A stretch of DNA of 64,000 bases, from the NCBI RefSeq assembly GCF_031755915.1, contig NC_083382.1:30402501-30466500 (forward strand), given 5' to 3'. The notes under the pieces were generated by a model. That model searched no databases. It saw nothing but the letters and a program-made list of their open reading frames with translations, and had not been told where the DNA came from. The position numbers and the translations under genes are program-made. Below are positions 26,506 to 39,400 of the stretch, in pieces. Source of the DNA: Ziziphus jujuba (lineage: Eukaryota > Streptophyta > Magnoliopsida > Rosales > Rhamnaceae). Each line of letters opens with the position of its first letter. The stretch's first letter is position 1.

Positions 26506-28551
26506 ATGGCGACCAGCACAACAACAATTCTCTCCGCCACCTTTTTCCTCTACCTGCTGATCACCATCACCAGCTGTAGTAGTAGCTCAGCCCCAATCTA
26601 CGGCCTTGATTCCTTCCTCTCTCACCAATCTCGAGTCGATCCACAAGCCACCAACGACTCCTTCCTCTCTCTCTCCTCTACCCTAAAGAAGTCCCTCTCT
26701 CACTCCACTCCTCTCTCCCACAACGCCCACTCCCTTATCTCTTCCCTTCTCTCTCTCTCCGTCTCTCTTTCCCTCCATGTCCGCTTCGTTGGCAATTCTT
26801 TTCCCTCCGATTCCTCTTCTCTTCTCGATCACTACCTCTCTGCTTCCCAACCCTCCAACCATTTCCACGTAATAACCCCTTTCGAGTTCCTCTCTCATCA
26901 TCTCGCTCTCAAGCACTCTCTCCACCTCGACGTCTCTCATTCTCCTTCCTTGGCTTCTCGTCTTTCCCATGCGCTCCAATCCGAGATCGCTAAAGCCACA
27001 TCTAGCTTGCGTTCCTCTCTTCTCTCGGTTCCTTTCTCTTCCATCGACGAGATCATCAGAGAGGACTTCGAGAAGGAAAAACCTGTTCATGGGGTTTACT
27101 TGTATTTTCTTGATTTGGGCCGTCAGTCCAAGTCTTATGCTTATAGCTATGGTACTGGGGAGTCTTCCCCTGCTTTTACCAGGTGTTCGGGAAGCATTTG
27201 GACCGGCAAAGAGAGGTATATCTGGATCGATTTAGGTGCCGGACCCGTTGATTACGGGCCGGCGTTGTCCGGTGATGGGCTTCTTCCGAGAGGGGAGTTT
27301 CATCCTCTGGCAGCACTGCATGGTGGGCCCAAGTCGCAGAAGGCATTGCTTGCGGATTTGGCGTCTTTGGTCTGGAGCGCTTATCAGGTTCTTCTTGTTC
27401 CTTCTTTGAGAATTCCAGTTCCTTTTGAGAATTCATTGATAGTTCAATTTATACATGTTCATGGGTCGGAGGGTGGCAAAGACTCTAGTGGTTTGGATTG
27501 GAAAGCGGTTGAGAGGACGTTTAGAGATGAGGTCGGTGAGGGTGGATTGTTGTTCAGCGATCAATCTTTGAGCTTTAAGACTTACAAAGTGAATTACGCT
27601 GAGTGTGCGATTTGTTCGTTTGCTATATCTAAATCTACTAATTCCTACACATCAAGGTTCTTATTTGATAACTATACATTGATTGTGAGCGAGTATTTGG
27701 ACTCAAAGCGTTTGCATCAGATATTGTCTGACTCGGCTGAGGAGTTTAGGAGGGTTGCTGGCTTCCCTGAAGAGGATTTTGGGAGGGTTCTTCCTGTTTA
27801 TGTGTTTGATTTGGACTATAATTCTCTCTTGTTGCTTGATCGGTATCATCAATCTGTTGCTTTTAAAGATATGGTTATTGCTGTGAGGACAAAGAGCACA
27901 CAGACAGTGAGTGATTATAGTTGTAATGGTCGTCATGTGTTTATGCATACACGGGAGCTTGAAAGACCACTTGTTGGTTCAATTCTACAGAGCATGTGGG
28001 GAGTGTCGCCAACCCATTTGTTGTGGAGCCATAGGCACAATACTACATTGGTGGATTACACATGGAGTGTTGGACAGACTCCATTTGGTCCATTCTCTGA
28101 GATTTCGTCTCTGTCTTTCGTGCAGAAAGATGCAGCTCGGAGAAATGTTCTTTTAACATCGTTGAATTATAGCATATCAAGTGCTATTGACGTTCTTGGA
28201 TCAATATCTGCTCATGGTGGGGAGAGAAAACTCCTAAAACATAATCAACAAGCTGAGTTTGTACAAAGGTGGAACTTGTTCAAGTACAAGTTGGATAAGG
28301 CAATCTCAGCATTGTCTCGTTTGGATTTCGAGATGGCTTTGTATTACTTGAGAACCTCGGATCATGATTTATATGCTATACACTCTCTTGTCTATCATGC
28401 ATCCCAGGCATTGGAAGCATCACTTGTTTGTTTCAAGGATCCACCTTTTCCATGGCGTTCAGTTTCAATATCTGCTATAGGTTTCTTTGTTCTCTTTTAT
28501 GTTTATGCTAAAAGAGACAAACTGTTTAGAAATAAGAGAAAGCAATTTTGA
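26506..28551 (+). CDS. Intronless 681-aa secretory-pathway membrane protein of unknown role
   Basis: A single uninterrupted reading frame of 681 aa. Residues 1-28 form a signal peptide (hydrophobic ATFFLYLLITITSCSS). Residues 30-160 are very rich in serine and leucine. The middle is a large folded region with tryptophan- and glycine-rich stretches (GSIWTGKERYIWIDLGAGPV, QSMWGVSPTHLLWSHRHNTT). A single C-terminal membrane helix lies at about 655-672 (SISAIGFFVLFYVYA), followed by a basic tail (KRDKLFRNKRKQF). This predicts a type I membrane protein with a large lumenal or outer domain and a short cytosolic tail whose lysines could act in ER retrieval. It resembles the plant family that includes Arabidopsis AT3G28720, recalled but not checked. 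No catalytic motif is recognised. The lack of introns is complete over 2 kb. Confidence 0.88.
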   Translation: MATSTTTILSATFFLYLLITITSCSSSSAPIYGLDSFLSHQSRVDPQATNDSFLSLSSTLKKSLSHSTPLSHNAHSLISSLLSLSVSLSLHVRFVGNSFPSDSSSLLDHYLSASQPSNHFHVITPFEFLSHHLALKHSLHLDVSHSPSLASRLSHALQSEIAKATSSLRSSLLSVPFSSIDEIIREDFEKEKPVHGVYLYFLDLGRQSKSYAYSYGTGESSPAFTRCSGSIWTGKERYIWIDLGAGPVDYGPALSGDGLLPRGEFHPLAALHGGPKSQKALLADLASLVWSAYQVLLVPSLRIPVPFENSLIVQFIHVHGSEGGKDSSGLDWKAVERTFRDEVGEGGLLFSDQSLSFKTYKVNYAECAICSFAISKSTNSYTSRFLFDNYTLIVSEYLDSKRLHQILSDSAEEFRRVAGFPEEDFGRVLPVYVFDLDYNSLLLLDRYHQSVAFKDMVIAVRTKSTQTVSDYSCNGRHVFMHTRELERPLVGSILQSMWGVSPTHLLWSHRHNTTLVDYTWSVGQTPFGPFSEISSLSFVQKDAARRNVLLTSLNYSISSAIDVLGSISAHGGERKLLKHNQQAEFVQRWNLFKYKLDKAISALSRLDFEMALYYLRTSDHDLYAIHSLVYHASQALEASLVCFKDPPFPWRSVSISAIGFFVLFYVYAKRDKLFRNKRKQF

Positions 28552-30494
28552 GCTATTTAGAGGACCACAAGTTTGTATCATTTAAACACAATATAAGATG
28601 TTTATTTTTGTAAGAGACTGGTCAAAGAACTGGTATTCAGTATTCACGGAAAACTATCCTGCGGTTTGAGCTCTTTGTCCTTTTGGTAAATTATTTTTCC
28701 GTTCCTTCTTTGTATTTGGGAATTGCATGCTGTGATTTCATTACTTACAGAGCAAATGTGAGCATCATTCAATTTGGTCGAACTTTGTTGGTATGTTATG
28801 CATTTTATCTTCAGCCAATTCCTCCCTCAAATACATATCAGATTGATTTTTGGAGTTACAGTCCTTATCATGAGAATTGTTTTGTCTACTTTGATAATGA
28901 GAGTTTGATTTCAGCTTACTTTACAATTAGTGTTTAATTAATTTGGGGAAACTTTATGATTTTACCATAAGTGAATGATTAGTGTCATCAGCAACCTTCC
29001 ACAACAACATGCTACACACACATACACTGCCTTTTGCACTATCCACTGTTGCTTGCATTTGAGCTGTGCTTTTCATGCTTCTTTTCTATCTTTGAATAGA
29101 ACGAAAACACATGTGTTTGCAAAGATCTGATGTGTCCCTTTTTGAGTTGAACAATGTCAAGGTTTTCTATCAAAGCATGCATATTGTGTCACATACTGTA
29201 CCATGCCTGTATTTGTACTGAGGGCTCAGTTGTATGATGCATGTATATGCTTCATACATAATTGAATATGTGCCCCTTGCATTTTAGTCTGTAGAATGCT
29301 ATATCTTAGATTTGTTTGGTTACTTATCCCTTTTGGGTCTCGGTGAGTTCTATATTAAGTAATATCAAAGTTATACTCCTTGAGATGGCAAACTAGTCCA
29401 TGCATTAGAATGTTGGTTTGAGTTCCAAAAATTTGAAGCTGGGACAAGTCTAACATGTCATCCTTCATACTTTCGAGTTGAGATTGTTTTGTGATGGGTT
29501 ATTTATGTGAATTGAAATGCCAAAACCTTACTCAGCTCAGTGGTCTTAGAATTGTTGCATAAAGTAAGTTATAATAGTGTTTAAAGAGTTTGAAATGTTA
29601 GAATGGTGAAAGTTGGAAGGGGTCTGCAACTGGATATTTTGGCCAGAATTATCTTTAGAAGATCTTCTGCTAAACAAATTAAATGATATGCATCCATGGC
29701 AATAATCTTGATGGGTAATTGGTTAAATACGAAGCGGCTGAGGAATATTTTTGGACCTCAGACTTACGGAGAAAGATGAAGGGTGCATTATTCTTAGGTT
29801 ATAAAAAAAAATGATAGTAATAATAACAATAAGACAAAAGAGAAGGCCATATAACCCCTTGAAGGAATGGTACATAATTCAAGAAAAGCCATTTTAACGA
29901 TCTTCTCATATTATTCTCCAATGATTTTCCGTTTCATGTTTTTCTTGAAACGACTTGAAGTTACTTTCCGTTTTCTTAAGCCACCTTAACGTACTTTTCA
30001 TCCATGGCTCATCACCTTTTTCTCGAGTTTTTTTTATTTTTATATTTTTATATTTTCTTAGGTCTAACTCTTTAGGTACTGCAGTTTGAAATTCATGTTG
30101 GATGAAAGAAAAGGAGAAAATAAAATCAGACAGAAACAGCTGAAAGTTTTAGGCTAGTTTTCATTGAAGTCATGAAGTAGAAATCCATTTGGGAGTTTCT
30201 CTCCCTGTACTGGACAAAAAATTGAATTTATTTCATTAACCTAAGATGAAAAATCCTTGCCGGCTTGCATGATTCAACTTAGTGCGTTAATTCATTAATC
30301 TTATGAGACAACCAACTCCTTCTATTTACAAGTGAGGGAACTATTCGTGCATTAACAAGCTAGCTTATCTCTAAAACCAAAGAAAGACAGAACTCAAGGA
30401 AACTAAAAGTGCTCCAAGACATCTGCATACTTAATTTTGTAAGCAAATTCATGTCTGCTTTTTGAACAAAATCCCATGTAGTAGTACTTGTCAC
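28552..30494. other. Intergenic region between convergent genes
   Basis: About 1.9 kb between the 3' ends of the plus-strand membrane-protein gene and the minus-strand AP2 gene. A small plus-strand open frame (28683-28937) starts without ATG context and has no recognisable homology. No feature is clear. Confidence 0.6.
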
Positions 30495-32569
30495 TCACAT
30501 GATGAAGTGGAGCTCTCTTTCCTGCAGCTCTACGCTCTCTTCATTGGAACTGCAAACAAATGGGATATCACTAATTCCATCGCAGAACATGCCACCATAC
30601 TTATCATCGTCACTACCAACCTGTGGTTGGCTCTTCAGTTGTTGATCATCTCCTCCATCGGTATCTTCCTCCTCTGAGATATTTGAGTTCTTCTGAACCA
30701 ATTCTCTGAATATTGAAGATCGAAGCAGGATGCCAAGTGCCGTGGGAGAAGAAGACGACTTGTTGGAGGTGTTGAGAGGGAGTTTAGTTTCGAAAACCTG
30801 TTGATTCTGAGGAGAGTTCAAGTAATGATCAGAGGATGTAAAAGGATGGATGGTGTTGAAGAAGGAGGATTCATCTGTTGTTGAGGTGTAGTTGGCATGT
30901 GTAGATGATGATATTGTGGGGGGCTCTGTAAGTATCTCTGATTCATGAGAAGTTGCAATTTGGTTGGCAGATCCTGGCTTTAACCATCTTACGTAAGTAC
31001 TTAAATCGAAATTGGTGACAGCATTAATTCCTCTGTACTCGATTGCTGCTATGTCATAAGCCCGAGCCGCTTCCTCCTGGGTACCTTCATTTCATGCATT
31101 AATCCCTAGTCAATTTTCTTGATTTTATTCAGAAATGGAACCAGTTTCTGAATTTTATTTGCAGCAAACAATGATTAAAAAAAAAAAAAAGAAAAAAAAG
31201 AAGAAGAAAAAAAAAAAAAAGGCCCTTGAAACTATCAAGCTACTTTGGAAATATATATAAAGTTTTAACTTACTGTAAGTGCCAAGGTAGAGGTACTTGT
31301 TTCCAAAAACTCTCCCTATTCTTGCTTCCCATCTACCATTATGATGGTGCCTGAATATATATATAGTATCCACCATAAATAATCTTTTAAACTTTTTCTC
31401 AGAGTATGATTTTTTAACATATTTATGTATAATTCAGAATTACAAGCGATACTACCTTGCAACTCCCCTATACTTGGATACCCCTCTTGAGAACCCACTG
31501 CTCTTTCTGCAAGGAACAAACAAATATCCTGTTAATTTCCACCCCAAGATTAGTGAAATACTATATTTATCTATATATTCACATCATATGTACCTTCTTA
31601 AAGAAGCCAAATACTCCTCTTTTGTGACAGTTTGCATTATCTCAATCTCTTTCTCGTAATCTGTTATCTGCAAAAAGAAGTATCAAAAGTACTGTCAGAT
31701 CATGATGAGATATATTATTTAGCGTTATAGATGCACATAAAAATAATAATAATAATAATATTAGACCTTCAAGTCATGCTATGAAACTGGTAAAAAATGA
31801 ATTACCGGGAAATTTGTGAAAGTGGATGTTCCCCAGTACTTGAGGGCAGCTAAATCATAAGCTCTTGCTGCAGATTCTTCTTCATCATAAGCTCCTGATA
31901 AATTAAGAAGAATATATGTCACCTCTAATTATCTCATATCATACTCATAACAGAAAAAAAGCTTTAGGAAAGAGCGAAAATAACCCACCAAGGTAAACTG
32001 CTCAGTCCGTTCGAAATAACCAAATCCAAAGTGCATAAGAGAAAGAGAACATAAAGGCATAGAAAATTCAAAAGTCAATATCCATAATAGGGTAGAAGAA
32101 AAATGATTAATATTCTAAAGGAGCGAAAAGTAAGAAAGAAATCACATACCTTGTTTCCCTTTCTTCTTCTGTGTTACATTCCAAGAAAGCTTATCCCACA
32201 AATGGGCTTCATACCGACCGGTCCATCTATGTCTGTGATCATTTTAATCAGATTCTACGTATATTAGTAAGGTGAGAAACTTGTGTCAATAATCTATACA
32301 TCCATAAAGAAGATCTGTTAAATCCTAAAAGACCTGCTGACACCGCGAAATTTCGAGCTTCTCTTCACGGTTGTGGCAGAAGAAGTTTGATGACCAGCTT
32401 CTTGCTGTGGCTGTTGACCCTGCTGGTTATTATCATCACAGCTTAATGCAACTAAAGCTGAATCTCTTCGCCGTCTCTTCACACACCCCACTGCCAGTAC
32501 CTCATCGTCTGCCATGCAAAGGCGGCGCCTCCCCATGGAATTCTCTTCATTCTTTACCATGAATTCCAT
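30495..32569 (-). CDS. Double-AP2 transcription factor, WRINKLED/ADAP-like
   Basis: Exons (minus): 32569-32334, 32232-32150, 31997-31989 (9 nt), 31894-31806, 31667-31594, 31506-31456, 31350-31274, 31084-30495, giving 402 aa. The first AP2 domain (about 71-137) reads from [20 protein letters not shown] through the microexon-coded VYL to [11 protein letters not shown]. The second (about 173-229) reads from [20 protein letters not shown] to [14 protein letters not shown], then the [12 protein letters not shown] motif of this group. A basic KRRRR stretch near residue 32 could be a nuclear signal. The C-terminus has acidic clusters suited to activation. The WRI1/3/4 and ADAP relatives control fatty-acid, cutin and stress genes. 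Start: the first ATG (MEFMVKNEE). The last acceptor (before 31084) lacks a good pyrimidine tract but is the only one that keeps frame. Subgroup is inferred. Confidence 0.9.
31989..31997 (-). other. 9-nt microexon coding VYL in the AP2 gene
   Basis: Minus-strand CAG/TTTACCTTG/GTGGGT: perfect splice sites frame a 9-nt exon. With one flanking base on each side it codes Val-Tyr-Leu and restores the KGKQ-VYL-GAYDEEE run of the first AP2 domain. The same microexon is known in the AP2/AIL/WRI1 families. Confidence 0.9.
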
Positions 32570-32692
32570 ATCTTGATGTATTATCAATTGTTTCCTTGAC
32601 GATCAATTTATCTCTTTTTTCCTCTGTTACCTTTAAATTCTTCCTTTCTCTGTTTTCTTGACTGGTGGAGTGGTTTTTGATCGAGTCAATGT

Positions 32693-32706
32693 ATACATAT
32701 ATAAGT
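32693..32706 (-). promoter_or_regulatory. Possible TATA box of the AP2 gene
   Basis: The minus strand reads CACTTATATATGTATAC about 130 bp upstream of the ATG. It is TATA-like and well placed for a short leader, but AT-rich sequence makes chance matches common. Confidence 0.3.
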
Positions 32707-35228
32707 GAAAAAATTTGCATGCTTGCTTATTTTGTCTGATATATTGCATTTTATATTTGTTTTTAACAGCTGTAATGTAACAAAAGACAATAGAGACGAT
32801 GAAAACAGGGCAGCATAAGACAAACTAGAATGTCCATTCTCTATGTATATGGTTAGTTTCATGGTCTTGGATCAACTTTTACATATTGGTTGGTTGGTCT
32901 ACTTGGCTTATTTTGTTATAGGTTAAAAGCCACTGCCAGTTTTATGCTATAATTGGCACGATTCAATGACATACCAGTTTTATACCTCTCTCTCTATATA
33001 TATGTATTCTGGTACATATGATTCCATATATATATATATATATATATACACAATGATAATAACTTCTATATAGTTTCATGGGTCATTAAACAAAAGTTCT
33101 CCAAATATATACGCCATCATGCTGACCATCCTTCCAGCAGCAAGCGTCGACGATTAAAGAAACAAATAATAAGATAATTTTAGTTTAAAGTAGAAAAGTG
33201 AATTTGTTTAAAATAGTGGTCACTAAAGTGGATGAGTTGTCCATGCAAAACAAACAATTTTTTTTTTGGCATATACCCTGAACAGTGAACATATATAAGA
33301 ATACTCCAGAATGACCTTTCTCACTTGTTTTTTCTGTAATAGAAGACTTGATATGGAATGTCTGTCAAACAGGCAGTTAGGCGACAGGGAACTTGATTGT
33401 TTGTAATCTGTGGGGTTGTTCAACTTCTTAGGATTCATCGTTTATTGTTTTCAAGCATTTATATAATTGAGATTCTGTGTGCTTTTCTCACTTTAAAAAA
33501 AATAAAAATAAAAATATCTTGCGGGCAGGAATGAAGTTTGTTGCCAATACGGAGCAATGACGATTTTTACAATGGTATCACATATCATATAATATTCTTT
33601 TGCATGCATATTATGCCGACATACACCATAATAAACTAGCTATTTAATTACTTGATACAGTTGGGTTAATGATTTGCTATAAGGTTTTTAAACGTTTTAT
33701 TTCTTATTGTATTGTAAGTAGTTGCTAAAGAAACAAACCGACTTCTTAATGGTCTCTCTCAAATCTCAATCTGCACCCACTTCAAAAATTAATAATAAAA
33801 ATACTGAAAAATGTAATTTAGCAGTCAGTATTTAAATAGTAATCGAATACCAGTAGTTACTAACTTACTGTACATTCTGATGCATATTAAAAACTTAAAA
33901 TCATGAGAGGCTAATGGTTTTCATCAATAGCTCTACTAGTGCCAAATGAGAGTGGGTGACAAAATCATAGGAGATTGAATTGTCCTTAGTATGGATTATA
34001 CACAAAAAATTTATAACTAAATGACTCAAATTCATTCATCAATGATAAAGCTACTATTTTTTTTTCCCCCCCAATAATTACTAGTTTTATTCTCTCTATT
34101 TCTGATATCAATAAAAATATAAACATCAATGAATTTCTATAAGTCAGGTTATATTCATTTCCCAACCCTTGCATTATTTGAGATTAAACTTGGTGATGGA
34201 GGCAACTACATACAACATGCATATTAAATAGCTACTAATATTTGGTATGTGTTGTATCTTTTTATTGCTATGATGTGATGATGAGTCGGTAGTTTTTTAA
34301 GCTTTATTAATTTTGTTTTATCATAAACCTCATTTCATACCATTAAAAATATTTTAATTTATTTTGGAATATACAGTGAAAAATACAAAGGAATAGCTCA
34401 AATAGATAAAATAAAATGTAATTAAAACTTTAATTGAAAATATTATTGAAATAATATCTCATTTTCGATTGGATCAAACCTTATCAGGTGCTGGGCTAAA
34501 GTCAAGCATGCTCAAAATCCAAACTAGGCGCGTTATTGAGCAAGCCTCAATCACATAAAATCTGGAGAATTTAGTCCAATACCCTTATTTTAAAGTCCTT
34601 CTCTTTTAAATTTTTTTTTATCTACCCACCTTCTTTTCATTATTCCAACTCTACCCTTACTCTATAAACCACGTACGATTTCTCTCTCTTGCCAATATCC
34701 CGTCTATCACATTTCGCATCCAATTTCCCTCTCTCTCTCTCTGTTATCTGTTTTTAATTTTTTTATTTTTTTTACTCCATTCCTTTCCTTTTCCCTTCCC
34801 CACACGATCCTTTTCCCTCTCACTCTCTCTTTCTCTATGATCTCTGCTATGGCGTCGCAATACTCAGTCCCCAATCCCATTACTCAGCTCCTTAACTCCT
34901 CCTCCAATAATTAATTAATTAATTACCTGCTGATAAGGTCAGTTGGCAAGGCTTAGAGATCGAACTGCCACTGCTTTATCGTAGGCAACAGAGCAATATC
35001 CACAGCAATATCTACAATATATACAATAATATCCACGTATCAAGCTATTTTTTTTTGTTTTTGCAAATAATCAAACTGAAAAAAATACACAGATACTTAA
35101 GATGAGAGATGCTTTTTTACGGAGAAAGAAGAAAGCTGAGAGAAGAAAGCAGTGATTTTTTTGTTTTTAATGGAAGGGATTATCTGTAGAAAAAAGGAAG
35201 GGACTTGGGACTGAGGCGTGGGTTCTCC

Positions 35229-35270
<42 letters not shown>

Positions 35271-35400
35271 CATTCAAGTTATTTTTAATTTTTATTAGGG
35301 ATAAAATAGACATAGATGGTTAAATAAAAAAAAATTGAAAGAATATGGGTATATTTCATTAAACCCTCCGCAAACGAGGAGCAATGGGCTCAATTCCCAT
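32707..35400. other. Intergenic region between divergent AP2 and SSRP1 genes
   Basis: No gene is recognised. It holds an (AT)n run at 33030-33048, CT-rich DNA at 34680-34830, a short plus-strand frame beginning MISAMASQYSVPNPI (34838-34915) with no known relative, and a pure A-run at 35230-35268. Confidence 0.55.
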
Positions 35401-35416
35401 AAAATAACCCCCATAA

Positions 35417-35536
35417 GGCCCATTATTTATTGAACCTGACTTACAGGATAGGCCTCAAGGCCCATTATTGATTAAGCTCTCAACTAATATAGTTTAGCCA
35501 ATTCGCGCGCATTGGCTATGGTGCGTAACGCGCACC
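35417..35536. promoter_or_regulatory. SSRP1 promoter: two site II motifs and two GC-rich palindromes
   Basis: GGCCCATTATT occurs at 35417-35427 and again at 35459-35469. At 35496-35517 the arms AGCCAAT and ATTGGCT flank TCGCGCGC, so two inverted CCAAT boxes enclose an E2F-like GC core. At 35520-35536 the arms GGTGCG and CGCACC flank TAACG. All lie 118-240 bp before the SSRP1 ATG, as expected for a proliferation-linked chromatin gene. Binding factors (TCP, NF-Y, E2F) are inferred. Confidence 0.55.
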
Positions 35537-35653
35537 GCCATCGAACTATGTAAAGCCTCCTCGATCCAACTCAAACTCCAACGCTCTCTCACTCCTGCTT
35601 CTCTCTCTCTCTGTTTTCTGTTAAATTTTCGCCTTTGGTTTCGATACGGAGCC

Positions 35654-36463
35654 ATGACTGATGGCCACCTTTTCAACAATATCTCGCTCGGAGGGCGTGG
35701 AGGCACTGTGAGTCTCACTCTCTCTCTCTCTCTCTCACAAATTTTCTCCTTCTTTCGTTTTTTCTCCGAGTTTGATTAGTTCGAAGTTTTGTTCTTCGAT
35801 TTCTTTTGGTTACTAGCTAGTGTTTTGAATTTTTTTTTTTTTATTCTGGAATCTGTATACTTTACGGTCTGGAACTTTTAATGGCCTTGGTGCATTTGGT
35901 CGCTGTCGAATTTGGTGAGAGAATTAAGATTTTAGGAGTTTTTTTTTTTTTTGGTCGGGGCTTGCTTTTGATAGGCGATTTTGAAACCCTACTTCTTTTG
36001 GAATCCCTAATTGGTACTTCTGGAACTATCTATGACTTTGGTTTATTTCCTTGAGGCGGACTTTGTAAGAGTAGGGATGGCTTTTAATCTCTATGGTTTC
36101 TTCTTGATTGGTCCTATTGAAACCCTAAACCAACTGATAAAATCATCGATTTTCGTGCCTAACTGTTGGCATATATGATTTTTTTTTTCTGTTCATTTTT
36201 CTAATATATTTAAGGCAAAGGAGTCATTGCAACTGTGCCTCTTTCTTTTAGGGTGCATTGGTCTTCAATTCATTTGTATGAAGTACATTTCTACCGTCCT
36301 ATAGGCTGAAAGGATACTGTTTTACTTTCCCCACTTTAATGGTGTATTTTGCAGATCGTCTTTATTGTACCATAAAATGAAATTTGGATGACTGGAACCA
36401 AATTGCCTTTTGATCTCTATGTTTCTCATATTAAAACCCTACTTCGTGGCAACGCAATTAATA

Positions 36464-36496
<33 letters not shown>

Positions 36497-39400
36497 TTTC
36501 ATTTTGTTTAAATTGTCTTTTTGATTGCTGATTTGTGGAGATGGAGATGGGATATATAATCTTGTGATTGATCTGTTTTTAAAAAACCTAAGCCACTGCA
36601 TTTTGTTAAACTGCTGAACCTCTTAAACTTGATGCTTTTGATTGCTAAAATATGGTATAAATAAAAATATGAAAACCTGGAAGTCCTTTGACTGTGGCCT
36701 CCTGCCATCATTTGGTTCTGCAGTGTTTTCCAGTGGATAACTTTTGAATTTCATGGGTGGACTCTTTGGCCTGATTGTTCCAAATGATAGTTTACCTTAA
36801 TTGTTAGTAATTTACTCATTTATGCATTGCAGAATCCAGGGCAACTTAAAATATTTTCAGGAGGAATTTTGTGGAAAAAACAGGGAGGCGGTAAAGCAAT
36901 TGAAGTTGATAAAGCTGACATTGTTGGGGTGACATGGATGAAGGTCCCGAGAACAAATCAACTTGGAGTTAGGACCAAAGATGGATTGTACTACAAGTTC
37001 ACTGGATTCCGTGACCAGGTTATTTTGGTTATTACTTCGCAGTTGAGCAGAATGATTTAACTTATGGCATTTGTTGGGAATTCTATGAGATGTCTTGCTT
37101 TGCTATAAGTTGTTATTGGCAAGTTTATCTTTAATTGTGTTTCCTGTTCGATGCATTTGCTGGCTGTTGATGTCTGTTTGAACCTTGAAGTATATAGCAT
37201 GGATATATGCTCTTAATTGACAATATTGATGAAGATAACAAGAGCATGCTAACCCTTTTTCTTTGGGTCCTTGTAGGATGCTAGTAGTTTGACGAATTAT
37301 TTCCAAAATACTTGTGGACTTACCCCAGAGGAGAAGCAACTTTCTGTAAGTGGACGTAACTGGGGAGAAGTTGATTTAAATGGTGAGTGATGTTCTAATG
37401 TTCTATTTTCCATTAAAGTTTCCGATAGCAATCGATTTATTGAAATTATCTATCTTTTTACAAGTTGTGCTCACTGTTGATTATTGACATCTCTTTTTTT
37501 TTATTTTTTTTATTTTTTTTATTTTTCCTCAGCAATAGCTTTGTCCTTTTGAAAATGGTAGAATCTCATTTCAATTTTTTTCACTTGAAATCTTTCATTG
37601 ATACTGGCAGGCAATATGCTGACATTTTTGGTTGGCAACAAGCAAGCATTTGAGGTATCTTTGGCCGATGTCTCACAAACACAACTTCAGGGAAAAAATG
37701 ATGTCATCTTGGAGTTTCATGTGGATGATACAACCGGAGCTAATGAGGTTTGTTTCTTATATTGGATTTCTAATGAGGATTTAAGCAGCTTTGTTACGAT
37801 GGTGCTTGTTCATAGATACCCGGAGGATCCTTTATGTAATAATTTATGAGCTCATTTTACATTGTCTGTATGACTCTTCTTTCTAAGCTTGTTTGTCTTA
37901 TATGATCACAGAAAGATTCCTTGATGGAGATGAGTTTTCACATACCTAACTCTAATACTCAATTTGTTGGTGATGAGAACCATCCTCCTGCTCAGGTGAG
38001 TTTGTTTCTCTTGTGCATGGGTTTTGCAGATATTGTTCTTGTGATTGATTGATCGGTCACTACTTACTTAACCTTTGGTAGGTATTTCGTAACAAAATTA
38101 TGTCGATGGCGGATGTTGGTCCTGGTGGCGAAGACGCTGTTGTTACATTTGAGGGTATTGCAATCCTCACGCCAAGGTAGATATAGTGAATGTAGAGATA
38201 GAGATACAACTTGGTCATGCACAGGGATGCCAAACACATATCATATTTTTTTTATTATTCATTTTGTTGTATGATGGCTCTTGATTTGGTTTATTTACAC
38301 ATGAGCTTATGGAAATACTTGCTTTTGTAGGGGGCGATACAGTGTCGAGCTTCATCTTTCATTCTTGCGCTTGCAAGGGCAGGCTAATGATTTCAAAATT
38401 CAGTACAGCAGTGTAGTCCGCCTTTTTTTACTTCCCAAGGTCTTATTGATTTTATTGGCACTGTTTTAAATAAGAATAATAACAATTTAGTGCACATCTT
38501 AATTTACTTCTTTTTCCAGTGGGCAGTAGCTAAAAAGGTTTATTGGTATATGATTTTTATTAGTTCTATCATATTATCAGTCTTGTGGTTGCCTTGATCT
38601 TTGACCAGTTAACATGTTTTTGACAAATAACATGGGCTTTTGCTTTTGCAGTCTAACCAGCCACATACGTTTGTTGTCGTTACTCTTGATCCACCGATCC
38701 GTAAAGGTCAAACTTTGTATCCACATATTGTTTTGCAGGTACTATCTGTTTTATTTCTTTGATGGTTAGGTCTAGGTATCTTATTGTCTTTTTGACATTC
38801 TTCTTCTATCTTATCTAGTTTGAAACTGACTATGTGGTTCAAAGCGACCTGTCAATAAGCGAAGATCTTCTGAACACCAAATACAAGGACAAGTTGGAAC
38901 CATCTTATAAGGTTTTCACCCTTTTTTTTTTTTTTACTTACAAACTTATGGTTTTGATCTGGTGATGCTATGGGTGTGTACAGAACAATATTCTTTCTAT
39001 CTCTGCGTGTAAGCTACTGTTGGAATTTGAGGGCCTTAACTTGTGATATTTACATATACTACTATCCTTAAACAAAACAGGGACTCATTCATGATGTGTT
39101 CACCACAATACTGCGTGGTTTATCTGGTGCCAAAGTTACTAAACCAGGAAAGTTTCGTAGTTGTCAAGATGGTTATGCTGTGAAGTCATCACTGAAAGCT
39201 GAAGATGGAGTCCTCTATCCTCTTGAAAAGAGCTTCTTTTTTCTACCAAAACCTCCCACCCTTATTCTTCATGATGAGGTACAATTTCTAAACCGTCCAT
39301 GTATATAAAGTCATTTACTTTTTCTGCTTTGACTTGTATGCAATGAACTACTTGGTGGCTGACACCTTTTCATTTTCTTTTCTAAAGATCGATTATGTGG

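Noticed and set aside
31060..31110. Other acceptor sites for the last AP2-gene exon
   Set aside because: The upstream TAG acceptor reads into a stop and the downstream CAG acceptor breaks frame; only the AAG acceptor preserves [10 protein letters not shown].
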